This document shows, in pieces, positions 31,002 through 41,054 of a stretch of DNA of 51,157 bases. This DNA is from Candidatus Buchananbacteria bacterium RIFCSPHIGHO2_01_FULL_44_11. GTDB taxonomy: Bacteria; Patescibacteriota; Patescibacteriia; Buchananbacterales; UBA6539. A program made the translations under genes and the position numbers. Position 1 is the stretch's first letter. Each line of letters begins with the position of its first letter. The stretch spans positions 1 to 51,157 of the forward strand of contig MHIE01000001.1 of NCBI GenBank assembly GCA_001817345.1, in the 5' to 3' direction. Below the pieces are notes generated by a model that was given only the letters and a program-made list of their open reading frames with translations, was not told the origin of the DNA and did not search any database.

Positions 31002-31550
31002 TTACTCCGATTTGGCGGCGGCGGCTTTACCAACCTTGCGTCTAATCACTTCCGTCGTATATTTAATGCCTTTGCCTTTATACGGCTCAGGCGGTCGAAC
31101 TTTGCGGATTTCAGCGGCGACTTGGCCAACCAACTGCTTGTCAAAACCGGTAATCGTAATGACGTTTTTTTCCACCTGGATAGTAATGCCTTGAGGAATT
31201 TGATATTCCACCGGATGAGAGTAACCAACGTTCAAAACCAATTTGCTGCCGGCGACAACGGCTTTGTAGCCAACGCCGTTAATTTCCAATTGTTTAGAAA
31301 AACCACTCGTCACGCCTAAAACCATATTGTCGACCAATCGTCTAAATAAGCCCCACAAAGAGCGCTGTTTTTTATCTTCGGGTTTGGCGACTAATAATTC
31401 TAAGGTCTGTTCTTTTTGAATTATCGTCACTCCTCTATCGAGCGTCAAACTTAATTCGCCTTTCGGACCTTTGACAAAAACCAGCGGACCGTTAATTTTG
31501 ACTTCAACGCCGTTAGGGATAATGATAGGTTCTTTACCGACTCGACTCAT
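31002..31550 (-). CDS. rplF: 50S ribosomal protein L6
   Basis: uL6, 182 residues from ATG 31550 (MSRVGKEPIIIPNGVEVKI). The longer track ORF reads through a TCCCGC-TTTA-GCGGGA palindrome in the spacer and is not homologous there. C-terminal signature: PPEPYKGKGIKY. Confidence 0.96.
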   Translation of the reverse strand: MSRVGKEPIIIPNGVEVKINGPLVFVKGPKGELSLTLDRGVTIIQKEQTLELLVAKPEDKKQRSLWGLFRRLVDNMVLGVTSGFSKQLEINGVGYKAVVAGSKLVLNVGYSHPVEYQIPQGITIQVEKNVITITGFDKQLVGQVAAEIRKVRPPEPYKGKGIKYTTEVIRRKVGKAAAAKSE

Positions 31551-31602
31551 ATTTTGACAATTAATCACCGCCACTATTTTAATTTTCTCAATGCAGGCGG
31601 AA

Positions 31603-31620
31603 TCCCGCTTTAGCGGGACA
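31603..31620. repeat. minimal TCCCGC palindrome in rpsH-rplF spacer
   Basis: TCCCGC-TTTA-GCGGGA, the smallest visible member of the TCCCG...CGGGA palindrome family, inside the ribosomal protein operon. Confidence 0.65.
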
Positions 31621-31632
31621 GTTAACAATTAA

Positions 31633-32034
31633 CTAATAAATTTCGCAAATAATTTCACCACCCAGGCCTTGTTTGCGAGCTTGCTTATTAGTCATCAAGC
31701 CCTTGGAAGTGGAAATAATCGCAAAGCCAATATTATTTAAAACTCTGGGTAAATCATCTTTAGTGACATAAATCCGCCGACCCGGTGTGCTGATCCTTTT
31801 GAGGTCGGTGATGGCTGGCTCTTTTGGCCCCAGATATTTCAAAACAATTTTAATGGCTAAAAGACCGTTTTCGGTGCCAGCGTCAATTTTTTCCACATTA
31901 GCCACATAGCCTTCTTTTTTAAGAATTTCGGCAATCGCATATTTAACTCGGGAAAACGGAACCACCAAGTCTGCCTTTCTGACGGCTTGGGCATTGCGGA
32001 TTCTTGTGAGCATGTCGGAAATTGGATCGGTCAT
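31633..32034 (-). CDS. rpsH: 30S ribosomal protein S8
   Basis: uS8, 133 residues from ATG 32034 ([18 protein letters not shown]). The longer track ORF overlaps rpsN and is not homologous upstream. The C-terminal rRNA-binding signature [27 protein letters not shown] is intact. Confidence 0.96.
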   Translation of the reverse strand: MTDPISDMLTRIRNAQAVRKADLVVPFSRVKYAIAEILKKEGYVANVEKIDAGTENGLLAIKIVLKYLGPKEPAITDLKRISTPGRRIYVTKDDLPRVLNNIGFAIISTSKGLMTNKQARKQGLGGEIICEIY

Positions 32035-32071
32035 AAAAAAATTAAAAAAATTAAAATTTAAAATTATGGCG

Positions 32072-32257
32072 CTACCAGCTCGATTTTGTAATGCCGGGTA
32101 GCTGAGCACTGTCGGCCAATTCGCGAAAGCAGATGCGGCAGAGATCAAAATCTCTCATATAGGCCCGGCGGCGGCCACAGCGCCAACAACGCCGAACTAT
32201 CCGAGTGGAAAATTTCGGTTTCCTTTTAGATTTAGCGATTTGGGCTTGTGTTGCCAT
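32072..32257 (-). CDS. rpsN: 30S ribosomal protein S14 (type Z)
   Basis: uS14, 61 residues, the short zinc-binding form: CWRC and CRIC motifs about 12 residues apart, followed by [18 protein letters not shown]. Confidence 0.96.
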   Translation of the reverse strand: MATQAQIAKSKRKPKFSTRIVRRCWRCGRRRAYMRDFDLCRICFRELADSAQLPGITKSSW

Positions 32258-32281
32258 AATTTTTTAAAATAATTAGTTCAG

Positions 32282-32824
32282 CTAGTTTAACCGGAAAGGA
32301 AAACCTAGCAGTTTAAATAATTCCAAACCTTCTTCTTTAGTTTTGGCGGTCGTCACTAGAGTAATCTGCAAACCATGAATTTTTTCCACTTCATCCGCTT
32401 TAATTTCAGGAAAGGACATATGCTCCCGGAAACTGAGATTCAAATTGCCTTGTTGGTCAATGTTTTTTGAATCAAGACCGCGAAAATCTCGGACCCGCGG
32501 TAACGTGACATTGATTAACTTATCGACAAAGTCGTTCATCCGGTTGCCGCGTAAAGTTACTATCATGCCCACCACTAGACCTTGCCTGATTTTAAAGTTA
32601 GAAATTGATTTTTTAGCCGTGGTTTTAACCGGTCTTTGACCAGCAATCCGAATTAAAGTACCTTCAACGACATCGTTAAATTTAGGATCTTTAAGACCCG
32701 GACCGGTGCCAACATTAATCACCACTCGGTTAATTTTTGGGACCGCTAAATTGTTTTTATAACCAAACTTCTCCTTCAAGGCTGGAATAACTTCTTTTTG
32801 GTATTTTTCGGTTAGGCGATGCAT
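32282..32824 (-). CDS. rplE: 50S ribosomal protein L5
   Basis: uL5, 180 residues, 5S rRNA binder. PKINRVVINVGTG, RQGLVVGMIVTLRG and the C-terminal HGLQITLVTTAKTKEEGLELFKLLGFPF are diagnostic. Confidence 0.97.
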   Translation of the reverse strand: MHRLTEKYQKEVIPALKEKFGYKNNLAVPKINRVVINVGTGPGLKDPKFNDVVEGTLIRIAGQRPVKTTAKKSISNFKIRQGLVVGMIVTLRGNRMNDFVDKLINVTLPRVRDFRGLDSKNIDQQGNLNLSFREHMSFPEIKADEVEKIHGLQITLVTTAKTKEEGLELFKLLGFPFRLN

Positions 32825-32846
32825 AACTTATGGTTATTGCTATTGT

Positions 32847-33158
32847 TTAATCAATGACACTTTTACACTTTCTGCAAATTCTGACCTTTTTTTTGCCTTC
32901 GGCCAGCTGGCGACCGATTCGGGTAACCTGGCCGCATTTAGGGCAAACCAAGGCGACGTTAGCCGCAATGATTGGCGCCGGAAACTGAATGCGCTGACCG
33001 CGCTCCCCTTGTTTGCGGGGCCGCATATTCTTAAACAGTAAATTAACGCCTTCAACTGACACTCTTTGGCGTTCCAAAAAAACCTGCAATACTTTGCCAG
33101 TTTTGCCTTTGTCTTTACCCGCTAAAACTTTTACCTTATCACCTTTTTTTATTCTCAT
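32847..33158 (-). CDS. rplX: 50S ribosomal protein L24
   Basis: uL24, 103 residues. KOW motif at the start (KKGDKVKVLAGKDKGKTGKVLQVF). The C-terminus has two CxxC pairs (CPKC, CRKC), the zinc-ribbon form. Confidence 0.96.
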   Translation of the reverse strand: MRIKKGDKVKVLAGKDKGKTGKVLQVFLERQRVSVEGVNLLFKNMRPRKQGERGQRIQFPAPIIAANVALVCPKCGQVTRIGRQLAEGKKKVRICRKCKSVID

Positions 33159-33167
33159 ATAAGCAGA

Positions 33168-33539
33168 TTATAATACTTCGGGCGCTAAAGAAATAATTTT
33201 ATTAAAACCATTGGCTCTTAACTCCCGAGCGACTGGCCCGAAAATCCGAGTACCCCTTGGCTCTTTGGTTTTTTTATCAACAATCACTACGGCGTTGTCG
33301 TCAAATCTGACATAGGAACCATCTGACCGACGGATTGCTCTGTGGGTCCGAACAATAACGGCATGAACCACTTCGCCTTTTTTAACCAAACCGTTCGGCA
33401 CGGCTTTTTTAACCGTCACGGTAACAATGTCGCCAACTCGGGCGTACCGTTTTTGGTAACCGCCTAAAACTTTAATCACTTCGACTTTTTTAGCACCGGT
33501 GTTATCGGCCACGTTCAATTTTGACTCAGCTGGAATCAT
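33168..33539 (-). CDS. rplN: 50S ribosomal protein L14
   Basis: uL14, 123 residues. [27 protein letters not shown] and the conserved [25 protein letters not shown] match the family end to end. Confidence 0.97.
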   Translation of the reverse strand: MIPAESKLNVADNTGAKKVEVIKVLGGYQKRYARVGDIVTVTVKKAVPNGLVKKGEVVHAVIVRTHRAIRRSDGSYVRFDDNAVVIVDKKTKEPRGTRIFGPVARELRANGFNKIISLAPEVL

Positions 33540-33551
33540 AAAATATAAGAA

Positions 33552-33809
33552 TTAGTTAGAATAAATAACTCGCCACCGCTTGTCTTTGCTGATTGGCCGA
33601 CACTCAATGACCCGAACTGAATCGCCAACTTTATATTGGTTTCGCTCGTCATGAACCTTATATTTTCTGGTCACGGTGTAGCGTTTGAAATATTTCGGAT
33701 GGACTTTAGTCCGGTTAACCGTCACCACGATAGTTTTATCGCCTTTATCCGAAACCACCTTAGCGGTAAATGATCGTTTAATTTTAGTTTTTGGTTCTGG
33801 GGTGGTCAT
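33552..33809 (-). CDS. rpsQ: 30S ribosomal protein S17
   Basis: uS17, 85 residues. VVSDKGDKTIVVTVNRTKVHPKYFKRYTVTRKYKVHDE and VGDSVRVIECRPISKDKRWRVI are canonical. Confidence 0.97.
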   Translation of the reverse strand: MTTPEPKTKIKRSFTAKVVSDKGDKTIVVTVNRTKVHPKYFKRYTVTRKYKVHDERNQYKVGDSVRVIECRPISKDKRWRVIYSN

Positions 33810-33814
33810 AAAAT

Positions 33815-34048
33815 TTAACTATTTTTTTCTTCAACAATTTGTGAATTATTTTTCGTTAGATTATCAGTGGCCTGGCTCAATAAAAACAAAACGTGGGTAA
33901 TTATTTTTTTCGCCTCTCTGATTTCTCTGACATTTTTCAGCTGCTTGGAGGCCACTTTGAATCGGAGCTGCCGCAGCTTCTCTCTGGTCTCAGCTAAAAG
34001 CTTTTGGAGCTCAGCGGGAGATTTTGTTTTTAATTCTTTAAATTCCAT
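33815..34048 (-). CDS. rpmC: 50S ribosomal protein L29
   Basis: uL29, 77 residues: ELKTKSPAELQKLLAETREKLRQLRFKVASKQLKN followed by the second helix REIREAKKIITHVLFLL. A tail of about 15 residues goes beyond the common length. Confidence 0.94.
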   Translation of the reverse strand: MEFKELKTKSPAELQKLLAETREKLRQLRFKVASKQLKNVREIREAKKIITHVLFLLSQATDNLTKNNSQIVEEKNS

Positions 34049-34057
34049 AAAGCCGGG

Positions 34058-34465
34058 TTAGTGTTTAGATAAAAAGCGACATTTAATCGGTAATTTGGAA
34101 GCGGCCAACCGCATCGCTTCTTGGGCGTCGGTTTCAGAGACACCGTCCATTTCAAACAAAATCATGCCTGGCTTAATCACGGCGACATATTGATCCACTG
34201 GCCCTTTGCCCGAACCCATAGTTGATTGTTCACCTTTTTTAGTCGTTGGCTTGTCAGGAAAAACCCGGATCCAAATTTTACCGCCGCGCTTAATAAAACG
34301 AGTCATCGCGCGCCGGGCGGCTTCAATTTGCCGGGCAGTCAGCCAGCAATTACCACCAGCTTTCAGGCCATACTTGCCAAAACTAATATTCGTGCCGGCG
34401 GTCGCCCTGCCTTTCAGTCGGCCTTTCTGCCATTTTCTATGTTTTACTTTTTTTGGAATTAACAT
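34058..34465 (-). CDS. rplP: 50S ribosomal protein L16
   Basis: uL16, 135 residues: [48 protein letters not shown] and [18 protein letters not shown]. Positioned between rpsC and rpmC. Confidence 0.97.
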   Translation of the reverse strand: MLIPKKVKHRKWQKGRLKGRATAGTNISFGKYGLKAGGNCWLTARQIEAARRAMTRFIKRGGKIWIRVFPDKPTTKKGEQSTMGSGKGPVDQYVAVIKPGMILFEMDGVSETDAQEAMRLAASKLPIKCRFLSKH

Positions 34466-34471
34466 AAATCA

Positions 34472-35185
34472 CTATTTGTTATTGGATTTCTTGCTAGCGA
34501 CCGGACTAACGACACTAGTCGCTACGCTCGCCATGGCCGCTTCAATATCTTTTTTAAATCTTTCACCTTTGTAAATCCAGACCTTAACACCAATGGCACC
34601 ATAAGTAGTTCTGGCCGCCCCGCGGGAATAATCAATGTCAGCTCGCAAAGTATGCAACGGCAGACTGCCGGAAGATAAGCTTTCAGTCCGGGCAATCTCT
34701 GCACCGTTAAGCCGGCCAGCGACAACCACTTTAACACCCAAGGCACTACTTTTTTCCACCCGGCCGATAGCTTGCTTCATCACCCGACGGAAAGGAATTC
34801 TTTTTTCTAAATCGGTGACCATTGACTGAAGCACCAGTTCAGCTGAGACATTTGGATTTTTCACTTCTTTAATCGTCAGGTTCAAGTTTACTTTCGATTT
34901 TAAAATTTTAGTTTTAATCTTTTTCTTCAACTCCTCAACGCCCTGTCCGCCTCGGCCGATAATAATGCCCGGCTTGGCTGTATGAATAATAACGGTGACA
35001 ACATTGGCTGAGCGCTCAATTTCAATTCTTTCCACGGCCGCTTCTCGCAATTCCGTTTTTAAAAACTTCTTGATCACCATGTCTTCATGCAAAAACTTAA
35101 TGTAGTTTTTCTGAGAAAACCACCGTGAATCCCAGGAGTTGAATTGCCCGAGGCGAAAAATTTTTGGATTAACCTTTTGTCCCAT
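34472..35185 (-). CDS. rpsC: 30S ribosomal protein S3
   Basis: uS3, 237 residues: MGQKVNPKIFRLG, the KH-domain loop KPGIIIGRGGQGVEELKK and the C-terminal RTESLSSGSLPLHTLRADIDY with YGAIGVKVWIYKGE. Confidence 0.97.
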   Translation of the reverse strand: MGQKVNPKIFRLGQFNSWDSRWFSQKNYIKFLHEDMVIKKFLKTELREAAVERIEIERSANVVTVIIHTAKPGIIIGRGGQGVEELKKKIKTKILKSKVNLNLTIKEVKNPNVSAELVLQSMVTDLEKRIPFRRVMKQAIGRVEKSSALGVKVVVAGRLNGAEIARTESLSSGSLPLHTLRADIDYSRGAARTTYGAIGVKVWIYKGERFKKDIEAAMASVATSVVSPVASKKSNNK

Positions 35186-35203
35186 ATTTTAATCTTGGTT
35201 AAA

Positions 35204-35875
35204 CTAGCCGGTTTTACGATTAAAAATTTTATTAATAAAGCCTTTCTGACCCTGCCCCACAGTGCTCTCAGCGGTCTGACCGGGAATTTTTGCCGTGGGG
35301 CGTTTAACATCCTGAGGATTAACAATCGCAACGGTTTCTTTGATCTGTTTTGTGGCCTGACTACCCTCGGCTGAACTTTTTCTATTCTCAGCCTGGCTTA
35401 CCTTACGAGCAACGGTTTTGGCTCCCGGCTTTAAGCCGAGGACTAAATCAATATGACTGGTGCGTCGCCTAATTGGCGTCGCCCGGCCATGGGCTTTCGG
35501 CTGCCAACGGTCAAAAGTTGGTCCCTCGCCCACGGTAATTTCTTTAATATATAAATCACTCTTTACCAAATTGAAATTATTTTCGGCGTTAGCTAGGGCA
35601 GAATTAATCAATTTAATAACTGGCCTAACCGCCGCCCGCTTAATCAATTTCAGCTCATCAACCGCGACTTGGGCATTTTTCTTCCGCAGTAAATTGGCCA
35701 CTAAACGGGTCTTGCGAGTGGACATTCGGACATAGCGAGCCGAAGCCTTGACCTCGGTCACATTATTTTTGCCGATTTTAGCCACGGGCGATGAATTCAA
35801 TGACAAATCAGGCTGGCCGGTTTTAACCTCAGTCGGCTTGTTTGATTTTTTATCTTTTTTTTCTGTATTAGCCAT
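35204..35875 (-). CDS. rplV: 50S ribosomal protein L22 with long tails
   Basis: uL22, 223 residues, twice the usual 110. The core (about residues 42-155) contains SARYVRMSTRKTRLVANLLR and EGPTFDRWQPKAHGRATPIRRRTSHIDLVL. An N-terminal charged extension of about 40 residues and a C-terminal Lys/Gln/Thr-rich extension of about 70 residues are extra, and probably project from the ribosome surface. Confidence 0.95.
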   Translation of the reverse strand: MANTEKKDKKSNKPTEVKTGQPDLSLNSSPVAKIGKNNVTEVKASARYVRMSTRKTRLVANLLRKKNAQVAVDELKLIKRAAVRPVIKLINSALANAENNFNLVKSDLYIKEITVGEGPTFDRWQPKAHGRATPIRRRTSHIDLVLGLKPGAKTVARKVSQAENRKSSAEGSQATKQIKETVAIVNPQDVKRPTAKIPGQTAESTVGQGQKGFINKIFNRKTG

Positions 35876-35884
35876 AATAAAAAA

Positions 35885-36223
35885 CTATTTTTTGGTCGCT
35901 GTCTCCTGGGCCTTTTGCGAATCTTCAGCTACTTTCCTGGCCGCTTCCGCCGCCGTTTCCTTAGCTAACCGGCCGCCGTGGACAATAAACTTCCGGGTTG
36001 GAGAAAACTCACCTAATTTATGACCGACCATATTTTCCACCACCAAAACCGGAACATGGGTTTTGCCGTTATGAACGCCGATAGTGTGCCCAAGCATGGC
36101 TGGAGTAATAACGCTGGCCCGATCCCAAGTTTTGACTATGGTTTTTTCGCCTGGTTTAAGCCGACTTAGCTTTTGGAGCAGCCTTTCGTTGACGTAAGGA
36201 CCTTTTTTTAAACTTCTTGACAT
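35885..36223 (-). CDS. rpsS: 30S ribosomal protein S19
   Basis: uS19, 112 residues: [44 protein letters not shown] and [13 protein letters not shown]. An Ala/Glu-rich tail of about 20 residues follows. Confidence 0.97.
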   Translation of the reverse strand: MSRSLKKGPYVNERLLQKLSRLKPGEKTIVKTWDRASVITPAMLGHTIGVHNGKTHVPVLVVENMVGHKLGEFSPTRKFIVHGGRLAKETAAEAARKVAEDSQKAQETATKK

Positions 36224-36232
36224 ATAATTTTA

Positions 36233-37072
36233 TTAATTTTTTCTTTTCCGTCGCTGGACAATAAATTTATTAGAATATTTATTTCGGTTGCGAGTGATCA
36301 CACCCAAAGCATACTTACCCCAAGGCGTTTTTGGACCTTTCAAACCGATCGGCTGGTTACCTTCGCCGCCGCCGTGCGGATGGTCAACTGGGTTCATCGC
36401 TTTGCCTCTGACGGTCGGTCGAATACCTAAGTGGCGCTTGCGGCCGGCCTTACCGATTCTGATATTCATCGCGTCCGGATTGGAAACTTGGCCAATGGTC
36501 GCTAATGACTTCTTAGAAATTAACCGAATTTCCGAGGAGGGCATTTTTAAGGTAGCCATTTCCCCTTCAATCGCCATTAACTTAGCGTTGCTGCCGGCCG
36601 TTCTAACTAGTTGCCCGCCTTTACCCGGCGTGATTTCAATTTCATAGACTAGCATGCCTAAAGGAATAAATTCAAGGGGCATGCGGTTACCGACTTTGAC
36701 TTCAACCTGTTTTTTTGAAGAAACAATTGTTTCACCAATCTTTAAATCAATTGGGGCAACAACGTAGCGTTTTTGGCCGTCTTGATACTCCACCAAGGCA
36801 ATCCGAGCGCGGCGATTGGGATCATATTCGATGGCCGTCACGGCTGCCGGTTGGTCAAATTTATCCCGCTTATAGTCGATGAAGCGGTAGTACTGTTTGG
36901 CCCCGCCGCCTCGATGGCGAACGGTAATCCGGCCGGTAGCATTGCGGCCGCCAGTCTTTGACTTAATTCCAATTAATCTTTTCTCCGGCGCTTTTTTGGT
37001 CACATCAGCAAAAGTATCAACCGAAGTCTGTCGGCGGCCGGGAGTGGTTGGTTTGTAAATTCTGATTGGCAT
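36233..37072 (-). CDS. rplB: 50S ribosomal protein L2
   Basis: uL2, 279 residues, needed for subunit association and peptidyl transfer. [18 protein letters not shown] and the highly conserved [22 protein letters not shown] with the near-active-site His are present. Confidence 0.98.
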   Translation of the reverse strand: MPIRIYKPTTPGRRQTSVDTFADVTKKAPEKRLIGIKSKTGGRNATGRITVRHRGGGAKQYYRFIDYKRDKFDQPAAVTAIEYDPNRRARIALVEYQDGQKRYVVAPIDLKIGETIVSSKKQVEVKVGNRMPLEFIPLGMLVYEIEITPGKGGQLVRTAGSNAKLMAIEGEMATLKMPSSEIRLISKKSLATIGQVSNPDAMNIRIGKAGRKRHLGIRPTVRGKAMNPVDHPHGGGEGNQPIGLKGPKTPWGKYALGVITRNRNKYSNKFIVQRRKRKN

Positions 37073-37083
37073 AGTTCTAGCTG

Positions 37084-37539
37084 TTAGACGCCTTCGTAAA
37101 TTTCAATTTTGTCACCGGCCTTTAAGGTAACAATCGCTTTTTTCCAGGACTTGGTTTTGCCTGCAACCCGGCCGTAACGTACCTGCCGGCCTCTAACGTT
37201 AGTCATATTAACCCGAACCGGATTAACACCGTAAATTTGGCGCACCGCTTTTTTTACTTCAATCTTGTTCATTTTTGGATTAACCACAAAAATATATTTG
37301 CCCACGGCGCTGAATTCCGCCGCTTTTTCGGTCACCAGTGGCTTGATTAAAATTCGGTCGGCCACCTGAGTCTTACCTTTAATGACCGGGGTCGTCTTTT
37401 GTTTTGGCGAAGAATCCTCAGATTTAATCGCTGATTTTTTTGGCTCAGCGGCTTTTTTTTTGGCCGGCGGCAAACTAACCGCTGGCTTGGCTTCAACCGG
37501 TTGAGTTGATTCTTTTTTTGAACGATTAAATAAACCCAT
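37084..37539 (-). CDS. rplW: 50S ribosomal protein L23 with N-terminal extension
   Basis: uL23, 151 residues against about 100 normally. The first 55 residues are a Lys/Ala/Pro-rich extension. The core begins [17 protein letters not shown] and includes [27 protein letters not shown]. uL23 lies at the exit tunnel and docks targeting factors. Confidence 0.95.
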   Translation of the reverse strand: MGLFNRSKKESTQPVEAKPAVSLPPAKKKAAEPKKSAIKSEDSSPKQKTTPVIKGKTQVADRILIKPLVTEKAAEFSAVGKYIFVVNPKMNKIEVKKAVRQIYGVNPVRVNMTNVRGRQVRYGRVAGKTKSWKKAIVTLKAGDKIEIYEGV

Positions 37540-37544
37540 AGGTA

Positions 37545-38246
37545 TTACTTAGCTTTAAAAATGGCTTCAATTTTTTTAACCGCCGCCACCGGCATCAATA
37601 AATATTGGTGTTTTAAAATATCCAAGACGTTCAGACTGCCGGCATTAACTGTCGTTACCCCCTCAATATTTCTGGCTGATTTGAATAATTTTTCTTCTGG
37701 CGTATCCATGACCAATAAAACCCGCGGATCTTTCTTTTTCTTGGATTCTTTTTTTACCCCGGCGTCGGCCTTCTTAACCAATTTTTTGGCTGACCGGCGT
37801 AGAGATAAATTTTGCAAAATGCCAAAAAACTTTTTGGTTTTTATTTCTGGTATGGCTAAATTATCAAGTAATATAATTTTTTGGTTAGCCACCTTGTCGG
37901 ATAAAGTCATCAAAATTGCTTGGCGTTTAACTTTTTTGTTGATTTTCAAACTGAAGTTGACTTCTTTAGTCGGACCAAAAGTAACGCCGCCGCCGCGCCA
38001 AAGCGGTGAACGGATTGAACCATGTCGGGCGCGGCCGGTACCTTTTTGCCGCCAAGGTTTTTTACCGCCGCCTCGGACTTCACCGCGGCCTTTGGTGTGA
38101 GCAAGAACCTGTCGGCGGTTAGCTTGCTGGGCGACTACGGCTTGTTGAATAATAGCCGGCTTAACGGTCAGACCAAAAATCTCCGGGTTCAAATTATGTT
38201 CGCCGACAACTGCTCCTTCCAAATTGTGAACTTTTAACGAAATCAT
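37545..38246 (-). CDS. rplD: 50S ribosomal protein L4
   Basis: uL4, 233 residues: [51 protein letters not shown] is the tunnel loop. A basic insertion ([16 protein letters not shown]) near residue 165 enlarges the protein. Confidence 0.97.
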   Translation of the reverse strand: MISLKVHNLEGAVVGEHNLNPEIFGLTVKPAIIQQAVVAQQANRRQVLAHTKGRGEVRGGGKKPWRQKGTGRARHGSIRSPLWRGGGVTFGPTKEVNFSLKINKKVKRQAILMTLSDKVANQKIILLDNLAIPEIKTKKFFGILQNLSLRRSAKKLVKKADAGVKKESKKKKDPRVLLVMDTPEEKLFKSARNIEGVTTVNAGSLNVLDILKHQYLLMPVAAVKKIEAIFKAK

Positions 38247-38249
38247 AAA

Positions 38250-39026
38250 TTATTGTTTTTCTGCTTCGGTAATTGATTTTTGAGACACCTCCGCCGCGGC
38301 CGGTTGAGTTTCGGGCTGGCTTGAAGCCACCCGGTCAACTGGTTTTACCGCTTCGGGAGCCACCGACAATTTTTTCTCTTCAGCGGCGGTCGGTTTTTTT
38401 AATTTGATTTGCCCGGCTAAAGATACAACAACGGTTAAACCACCCTTAGCGCCTGGCACTGCCCCTTTAACAAAAAGTTCTTGGTTTTGGGCATCAACTT
38501 CAATAATTTTCAAATTTTTAACCGTGACTTGATCGGTGCCCATTCGGCCGGACATGCGTTTACCCTTGGAAACGTTTTGCACGCCGCCAGCACCGATAGC
38601 ACCAGAATGACGCAGCTGATCTTTGTGACCATGACTGGCTGGGTGACCGTGAAAGTGATACCTTCTGACCACACCTTGGAAACCCCGGCCCTTGGAAACT
38701 CCGGTGACTTGGACATTATCCCCGGGCGTGAAAGTATCAATGTCTATCACGTCGCCGGTTTTTAAATCAGACGCCAAGCTCGGTTCAATAATAAATTCTT
38801 TCAAATAGCGGAAGCTACCTAAATTTTTTAAATGGCCTTTGATTGACTTGGACAAATTCTTTTTAAAGCCGCAGCCGATTTGCAAAGCAACATAACCGTC
38901 TTTGGCCTCGGTCTTAATTTGAGTAATCACACAAGGCGCCACTGATAATTTAGTGACAGGAATAACCGAGCCATCAGGGGCGTATTTTTGAGTCATTTCT
39001 CTTTTTTCGGCTAAAATAAATTTCAT
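38250..39026 (-). CDS. rplC: 50S ribosomal protein L3 with C-terminal extension
   Basis: uL3, 258 residues against about 210. The core has VQVTGVSKGRGFQGVVRRYHFHGHPASHGHKDQLRHSGAIG and GRMGTDQVTVKNLKI. The last 50 residues are a Glu/Ala/Lys/Gln-rich tail. A 194-base noncoding spacer precedes it, unusual in an otherwise packed operon. Confidence 0.96.
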   Translation of the reverse strand: MKFILAEKREMTQKYAPDGSVIPVTKLSVAPCVITQIKTEAKDGYVALQIGCGFKKNLSKSIKGHLKNLGSFRYLKEFIIEPSLASDLKTGDVIDIDTFTPGDNVQVTGVSKGRGFQGVVRRYHFHGHPASHGHKDQLRHSGAIGAGGVQNVSKGKRMSGRMGTDQVTVKNLKIIEVDAQNQELFVKGAVPGAKGGLTVVVSLAGQIKLKKPTAAEEKKLSVAPEAVKPVDRVASSQPETQPAAAEVSQKSITEAEKQ

Positions 39027-39220
39027 AATTCGCTAAACAAAAATCTGCCTCAAGGAGAGCCAGACAACCAAACCCACCAAGCGTGAGCAACTAGTTGAAA
39101 TAAAGTGTCTGAAGGTTTTTGAGACCTTATAATCCCCTTAATAATCGTTTGGACGGATAGAGGTTTTTTCCGATTTTTCCGGAAAGCTTTCTTTATCTTC
39201 CCAAAGATTACTGTTTTTTA
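39027..39220 (-). promoter_or_regulatory. structured spacer between rpsJ and rplC
   Basis: On the minus strand this spacer holds TTCCG-GAAAAAT-CGGAA, AAGGTCTCAAAAACCTT and TCTGGCTC-TCCTT-GAGGCAGA hairpins, the last about 15 bases before the rplC ATG. No ORF or clear promoter is seen. It could be an autoregulatory ribosomal-protein leader. Confidence 0.4.
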
Positions 39221-39583
39221 TTATTGCATCTTAATCTCTACGTCCACACCCGCCGGTAAATTTAAATTGGTTAATGAGTCGATGGTTTTGGGCGTAGGAT
39301 TTAAAATATCTAACAAACGTTTATGGATTCTCATCTCGTACTGACTGCGGGCATCTTTATGAACAAAAGATGACTTTAAAACGGTATATTTCTTTTTTTC
39401 AGTCGGCAAAGGAATAGGACCTAAAACATCGGCGCCGGTGCGTTTCACCGTATCCATAATGGTTTTGGTCGATTGGTCAATGATCTTATGGTCGTAAGCC
39501 TTGATTTTAATTCTGACCCTTTGCTTGTTTTCCTCAGCCTCGTCTGGCTGGCGGGAGGAAACTGGAATCTTTTTAATTGCCAT
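39221..39583 (-). CDS. rpsJ: 30S ribosomal protein S10
   Basis: uS10, 120 residues with an N-terminal extension of about 18. [38 protein letters not shown] and [25 protein letters not shown] are diagnostic. First ribosomal gene after tuf. Confidence 0.97.
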   Translation of the reverse strand: MAIKKIPVSSRQPDEAEENKQRVRIKIKAYDHKIIDQSTKTIMDTVKRTGADVLGPIPLPTEKKKYTVLKSSFVHKDARSQYEMRIHKRLLDILNPTPKTIDSLTNLNLPAGVDVEIKMQ

Positions 39584-39614
39584 GTTGGTAAAAAAAGAAC
39601 TTGGTTAATTATTC

Positions 39615-39641
39615 CCCCGTCCCGGAAAACCCGGGACGGGG
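39615..39641. repeat. perfect palindrome between tuf and rpsJ
   Basis: CCCCGTCCCGG-AAAAC-CCGGGACGGGG, an 11-bp GC stem containing the TCCCG...CGGGA motif. It lacks a T run on either strand, so it is not a standard terminator. Confidence 0.75.
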
Positions 39642-39654
39642 ATCTTTAATAATA

Positions 39655-40842
39655 TTACTTAGTTATTTTAACGACTGAACCTGCGCCGATTGTGTGGCCA
39701 CCTTCACGGATAGCAAATCTCTGTTTTTCTTCCAAAGCCACGGGTTTAATTAATTTAATCTTCAAGCCGACCGTATCACCCGGCATTACCATTTCAGCAC
39801 CTTCCGGCAGTTCCACGTCGCCGGTCACATCCGCCGTACCGATATAGAATTGCGGCTTATAACCTTTAAAAAATGGGCTGTGACGACCGCCTTCATCTTT
39901 GGTTAAAATGTAAGTCTGGGCTTCAAATTCGGTATGAGGCGTAATGGAGCCGGGTTTAGCCACGACTTGACCGCGCTCAACCTCTTCTTTTTTGGTGCCG
40001 CGCAGTAAAATGCCGGCGTTATCGCCCGCTCGGCCTTCATCCAAAGACTTATTGAACATTTCAATGCCGGTAACGACAGTCTTTTGGGTATCGCGTAAAC
40101 CAACCAGTTCTATTTCATCGTTTAATTTGACAATACCGCGCTCAATTCTGCCGGTGACGACAGTGCCTCGGCCCTCAATGGAAAAAATATCTTCAATTTC
40201 CATCAAAAATGGCTTATCGGTATCGCGCACCGGTTCAGGGATATAGTCATCAACGGCTTTAAGCAATTGACCGATACATTCCCCGTCTGGGCCGTCCGGA
40301 TTTTCTAAAGCTTTTAAGGCTGAGCCGCGAATGACAGGGATTTCATCACCAGGAAATTCATATTTTTTAAGCAGGTCTCTGACTTCCTCTTCAACTAAAT
40401 CAACTAGTTCTTTGTCAGCCACCTGATCAACTTTGTTTAAAAATACCACCATGGCCGGCACGCCGACCTGGCGAGCCAAAAGAATATGTTCACGGGTTTG
40501 AGGCATCGGACCATCAGTCGCGGCGACAACTAAAATCGCGCCGTCCATTTGGGCCGCTCCAGTTACCATGTTTTTGACGTAATCGGCGTGCCCTGGACAA
40601 TCAATGTGGGCATAGTGCCTTTTATCGGTTTCATACTCCACGTGGGCCGTGGCAATAGTAATACCCCGCTCTCTTTCTTCTGGAGCGTTGTCAATTTGGT
40701 CCACCGACTTATTCTGTGCCTTCAAGCCTTTTTTGTTCATGTAAGCAAGAATGGCCGCCGTCAAAGTAGTTTTGCCATGGTCAACGTGACCGATAGTACC
40801 AACATTAACGTGGGGTTTAGTTCGTTCAAATTTTTCTGCCAT
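39655..40842 (-). CDS. tuf: elongation factor Tu
   Basis: Delivers aminoacyl-tRNA to the ribosome; 395 residues. G1 GHVDHGKTT (about 19), switch ERERGITI, G3 DCPGHADY, G4 NKVD and the catalytic His in PGHAD are intact; domains 2 and 3 end KITK. Transcribed from its own promoter. Confidence 0.98.
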   Translation of the reverse strand: MAEKFERTKPHVNVGTIGHVDHGKTTLTAAILAYMNKKGLKAQNKSVDQIDNAPEERERGITIATAHVEYETDKRHYAHIDCPGHADYVKNMVTGAAQMDGAILVVAATDGPMPQTREHILLARQVGVPAMVVFLNKVDQVADKELVDLVEEEVRDLLKKYEFPGDEIPVIRGSALKALENPDGPDGECIGQLLKAVDDYIPEPVRDTDKPFLMEIEDIFSIEGRGTVVTGRIERGIVKLNDEIELVGLRDTQKTVVTGIEMFNKSLDEGRAGDNAGILLRGTKKEEVERGQVVAKPGSITPHTEFEAQTYILTKDEGGRHSPFFKGYKPQFYIGTADVTGDVELPEGAEMVMPGDTVGLKIKLIKPVALEEKQRFAIREGGHTIGAGSVVKITK

Positions 40843-40991
40843 AGTTTTCCTTCTTTGCGATCTTTTGTGAGCCAGCCCTCGTCCGCCGAAGGATTAGCGA
40901 TAAATCAAGGGGCAGATCGCAATTACTTAAATTTAATTATTAAATCTTAATTATTTAAATTAAGCTTTTTGATTAATAAAAAGCACTCTTG

Positions 40992-41021
40992 AGTATATAA
41001 CAAACGGGATTAATCTGTCAA
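40992..41021 (-). promoter_or_regulatory. tuf-S10 cluster promoter
   Basis: TTGACA - 18 bases - TATACT on the minus strand, 150 bases upstream of tuf. The leader contains complementary GCGATC and GATCGC segments close to the AAGAAGGA ribosome binding site. Confidence 0.8.
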
Positions 41022-41054
41022 GATTCGGAATAATTTGTCTTAGTTTAGCAAAAA

